NCBI GenBank assembly: GCA_029939445.1 | Contig: JAOZSY010000169.1 | Span: 1-5,855 of the forward strand | DNA from: Bacteroidales bacterium | Lineage (GTDB): Bacteria; Bacteroidota; Bacteroidia; Bacteroidales; UBA1556 | Length of the DNA: 5,855 nucleotides | Reading direction: 5' to 3' | In this document: piece after piece, positions 4,169 through 5,855 of the stretch | How positions within the stretch are numbered: the stretch's first letter is position 1 | How the letters are laid out: every line of letters starts with the position of its first letter | Translations under genes and position numbers: made by a program | Notes under the pieces: generated by a model | Database searches by the model: none | Seen by the model: the letters and a program-made list of their open reading frames with translations, nothing else | What the model was told of the DNA's origin: nothing

Positions 4169-5855
4169 ATGAAACGAACGTACTCTTTATTATTTATGCT
4201 TTTATTAATTTCAGCAGTTACTTTTGGTCAAAGTGCTAAGAAATTTTATAAAACAGGTCAAACATTTGCCGAAAATGGTAAAATGCAAGATGCTATAGAC
4301 AATTATACTAAGTCGTTAGATATAGATCCTAATTATGTTGATTCTTATGTAGCTAGAGCTGAGGCTTATGTAAAAATTAGTAATGTTTCGGAAGCGTTAA
4401 CAGATTATGAGCGTGCTGGAACTTTAGAACCAAAGGAAGAGATTTATCATCTTAGAGCTGCGGAACTTAGTTTAGAATTAAAAGAGTATAAAAGAGCAAT
4501 TAAAAATTCTGAATTGGCAATAGCTCAAGATAAAAAGAATTTGGGTTCATATCATGTAAAAATCATGTCGTTACATTACCTTGGTTTAGATAAAGAGGCT
4601 CTTGAAAATGCTGTAATAGCAATGGATATTAAAAAGAACTATGAGACCTATTATGATAGAGCAGAGATGCTATTTGCAGTAAAAGAGTATAATGAAGCAG
4701 AACAATATTACGAAAAAGCAATTGACAAGGATGAGAATATTGTAAAGGGTCATATAGGCAAAGCAAATGCATATTATTATCAGAATAAATATGATGAAGC
4801 ATTGGCCTCAGCTAATTCTGCTCTAAGATATGATAAGAAATCTAAGGATGCTTACTGGATACGTTCTAAAACGTACCATAAAAAGATGGATTATATGAGT
4901 GCTATTAATGATCTTTCACAAATAATACTTTTATATCCTAACGAAGATTATATTAAGGACGTTTATTACGAGCGTGCATTAAGTTATACTGCTTTCAATC
5001 AGCATATCCCTGCTGTTACAGATTATTCTAAAGTTATTGAATTAGATCAAAGTTACTATCAAGCATATTTTAAAAGAGCAGAAGCTTTAGTTGCAATGCG
5101 CGATTTGGATAACGCTATTGCGGATTATGAAAAGCTTGATGAACTGAATTTACAAGAAGAAGCTGCTGTAACTATGTTGGCTGCTGCTCATATTAAGCTT
5201 TTTGAATTAAAAAGAGAAGATGATAAGCCAGTAATTATTGTTAGTGAGCCATTTCTTAATGAAATAAAGCAGTTACAAATTATTAAGGGGACTGAAACCC
5301 AGAAATTTACAGGGAGAGTTAATGATGTAAGCCCTATTAAAAGTTTTACTATTAATGGAGTTGATATAGCTTTTGATTCTACTTCTAAAAAGAATGAGTT
5401 TTTTGTAGATATAAATATTGTAGGTAAAACAGAAGTAGTTTTTGTTTGTTCTGATATTTATGATAATGTTAGGACAGAAATATATCAGATATTATTTACT
5501 GAAGTTGGATTGCCAGATATACAATTGATTCAGCCTATGGTTTCAGAAGATGGTCAAATTTATCCAGAAGGAGAAGATGTTCCATTGTATATTCAAGGAA
5601 CAATATTTGATGAGAGTTTAATTGCGAGCATTACAATAGATGGTTTAACGGCTAGTTATCTTCCTGCTAATAATAATCCTGAATTTTCAGCTCATATTTC
5701 TATAAAAAATAAGACCGAAATTTCTATTAATGTAGAAGATATATATGGTAATATTTCAGTAAGAAAGCTTATTATTAACAGAGAAGGTGGCTCCTCTAAC
5801 AACCCAATGGGTAAAACGTGGGTAGTGTTTGTAGAAAATTCTAAATACGAATCTT
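4169..5855 (+). CDS. Exported TPR protein with Ig-like domains and start of a caspase-like domain (partial)
   Basis: The gene is open at the window end; 562 residues are visible. Residues 1-20 form a signal peptide (KR, then the hydrophobic LLFMLLLISAVTF) with likely cleavage before Q21. There is no lipobox cysteine, so the protein is probably periplasmic or secreted. Residues about 22-345 hold roughly nine TPR-type helical repeats, for example AENGKMQDAIDNYTKSLDID (34-53) and AEALVAMRDLDNAIADYEKL (304-323). Two beta-rich segments follow, about 355-445 and 448-538, each closing with a D-x-Y-[DG]-N turn (429-433, 524-528). They resemble tandem bacterial Ig-like domains. After a GGSSNNP linker, GKTWVVFVENSKYES (548-562) resembles the first strand of peptidase C14 caspase-like domains. 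The catalytic His and Cys would lie beyond the window, so activity cannot be judged. The ATG at 4169 is chosen because it opens the signal peptide; the ATG at 4164 stops at once. The gene has its own promoter. Confidence 0.85.
   Translation, partial: MKRTYSLLFMLLLISAVTFGQSAKKFYKTGQTFAENGKMQDAIDNYTKSLDIDPNYVDSYVARAEAYVKISNVSEALTDYERAGTLEPKEEIYHLRAAELSLELKEYKRAIKNSELAIAQDKKNLGSYHVKIMSLHYLGLDKEALENAVIAMDIKKNYETYYDRAEMLFAVKEYNEAEQYYEKAIDKDENIVKGHIGKANAYYYQNKYDEALASANSALRYDKKSKDAYWIRSKTYHKKMDYMSAINDLSQIILLYPNEDYIKDVYYERALSYTAFNQHIPAVTDYSKVIELDQSYYQAYFKRAEALVAMRDLDNAIADYEKLDELNLQEEAAVTMLAAAHIKLFELKREDDKPVIIVSEPFLNEIKQLQIIKGTETQKFTGRVNDVSPIKSFTINGVDIAFDSTSKKNEFFVDINIVGKTEVVFVCSDIYDNVRTEIYQILFTEVGLPDIQLIQPMVSEDGQIYPEGEDVPLYIQGTIFDESLIASITIDGLTASYLPANNNPEFSAHISIKNKTEISINVEDIYGNISVRKLIINREGGSSNNPMGKTWVVFVENSKYES

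Noticed and set aside
1..5855. A defence island, CRISPR array, insertion sequence, tRNA or rRNA
   Set aside because: No regularly spaced long repeats, transposase-like frames, terminal inverted repeats or tRNA/rRNA-like sequence were seen. Apart from the last gene, the content is core housekeeping.

Overview
The window looks like a chromosomal housekeeping segment of a low-GC member of the Bacteroidota. Three things point there. The gene order rplM-rpsI-rpsB-tsf is common in that phylum. The genes lack clear Shine-Dalgarno sequences and start after A/T-rich leaders instead. Two promoters fit the phylum-specific pattern TTG-N20-TAnnTTTG. A finer placement, for example within Bacteroidia, cannot be made safely from this sequence alone. 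All genes are on the + strand.

Layout. Positions 1-197 are very A/T-rich and hold no gene; the only structure seen there is a degenerate repeat of about 30 bp. A promoter at 198-228 should start a transcript near 233-236. That leaves an untranslated leader of about 230 nt before rplM, with several possible helices that suggest an autoregulatory ribosomal-protein leader. Then follow rplM (L13), rpsI (S9, 2 nt later), a 113-nt spacer with a strong extended hairpin, rpsB (S2) and tsf (EF-Ts). A very good intrinsic terminator (3138-3172) closes this block. pyrH (UMP kinase) follows, with a likely promoter of its own and a possible eight-codon upstream ORF whose stop overlaps the pyrH start. After pyrH come a weaker terminator and a separate perfect hairpin. 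The last gene begins at 4169 and runs off the end of the window. It encodes an exported protein with about nine TPR units and two probable Ig-like beta domains. Its final visible residues (GKTWVVFVENSKYES) resemble the first strand of a caspase-like (peptidase C14) domain.

How the genes fit together. L13, S9, S2 and EF-Ts all serve translation, and the first four genes form one growth-linked transcription unit. pyrH makes UDP for RNA and cell-envelope precursors. It neighbours rpsB-tsf in many bacteria, but here a terminator separates it from tsf and the usual next gene, frr, does not follow. The TPR/caspase-like gene is unrelated to translation and has its own consensus promoter. I see no mobile element, CRISPR array, tRNA or rRNA. 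The least ordinary items are the truncated TPR/caspase-like protein and the two candidate RNA leaders, upstream of rplM and rpsB.
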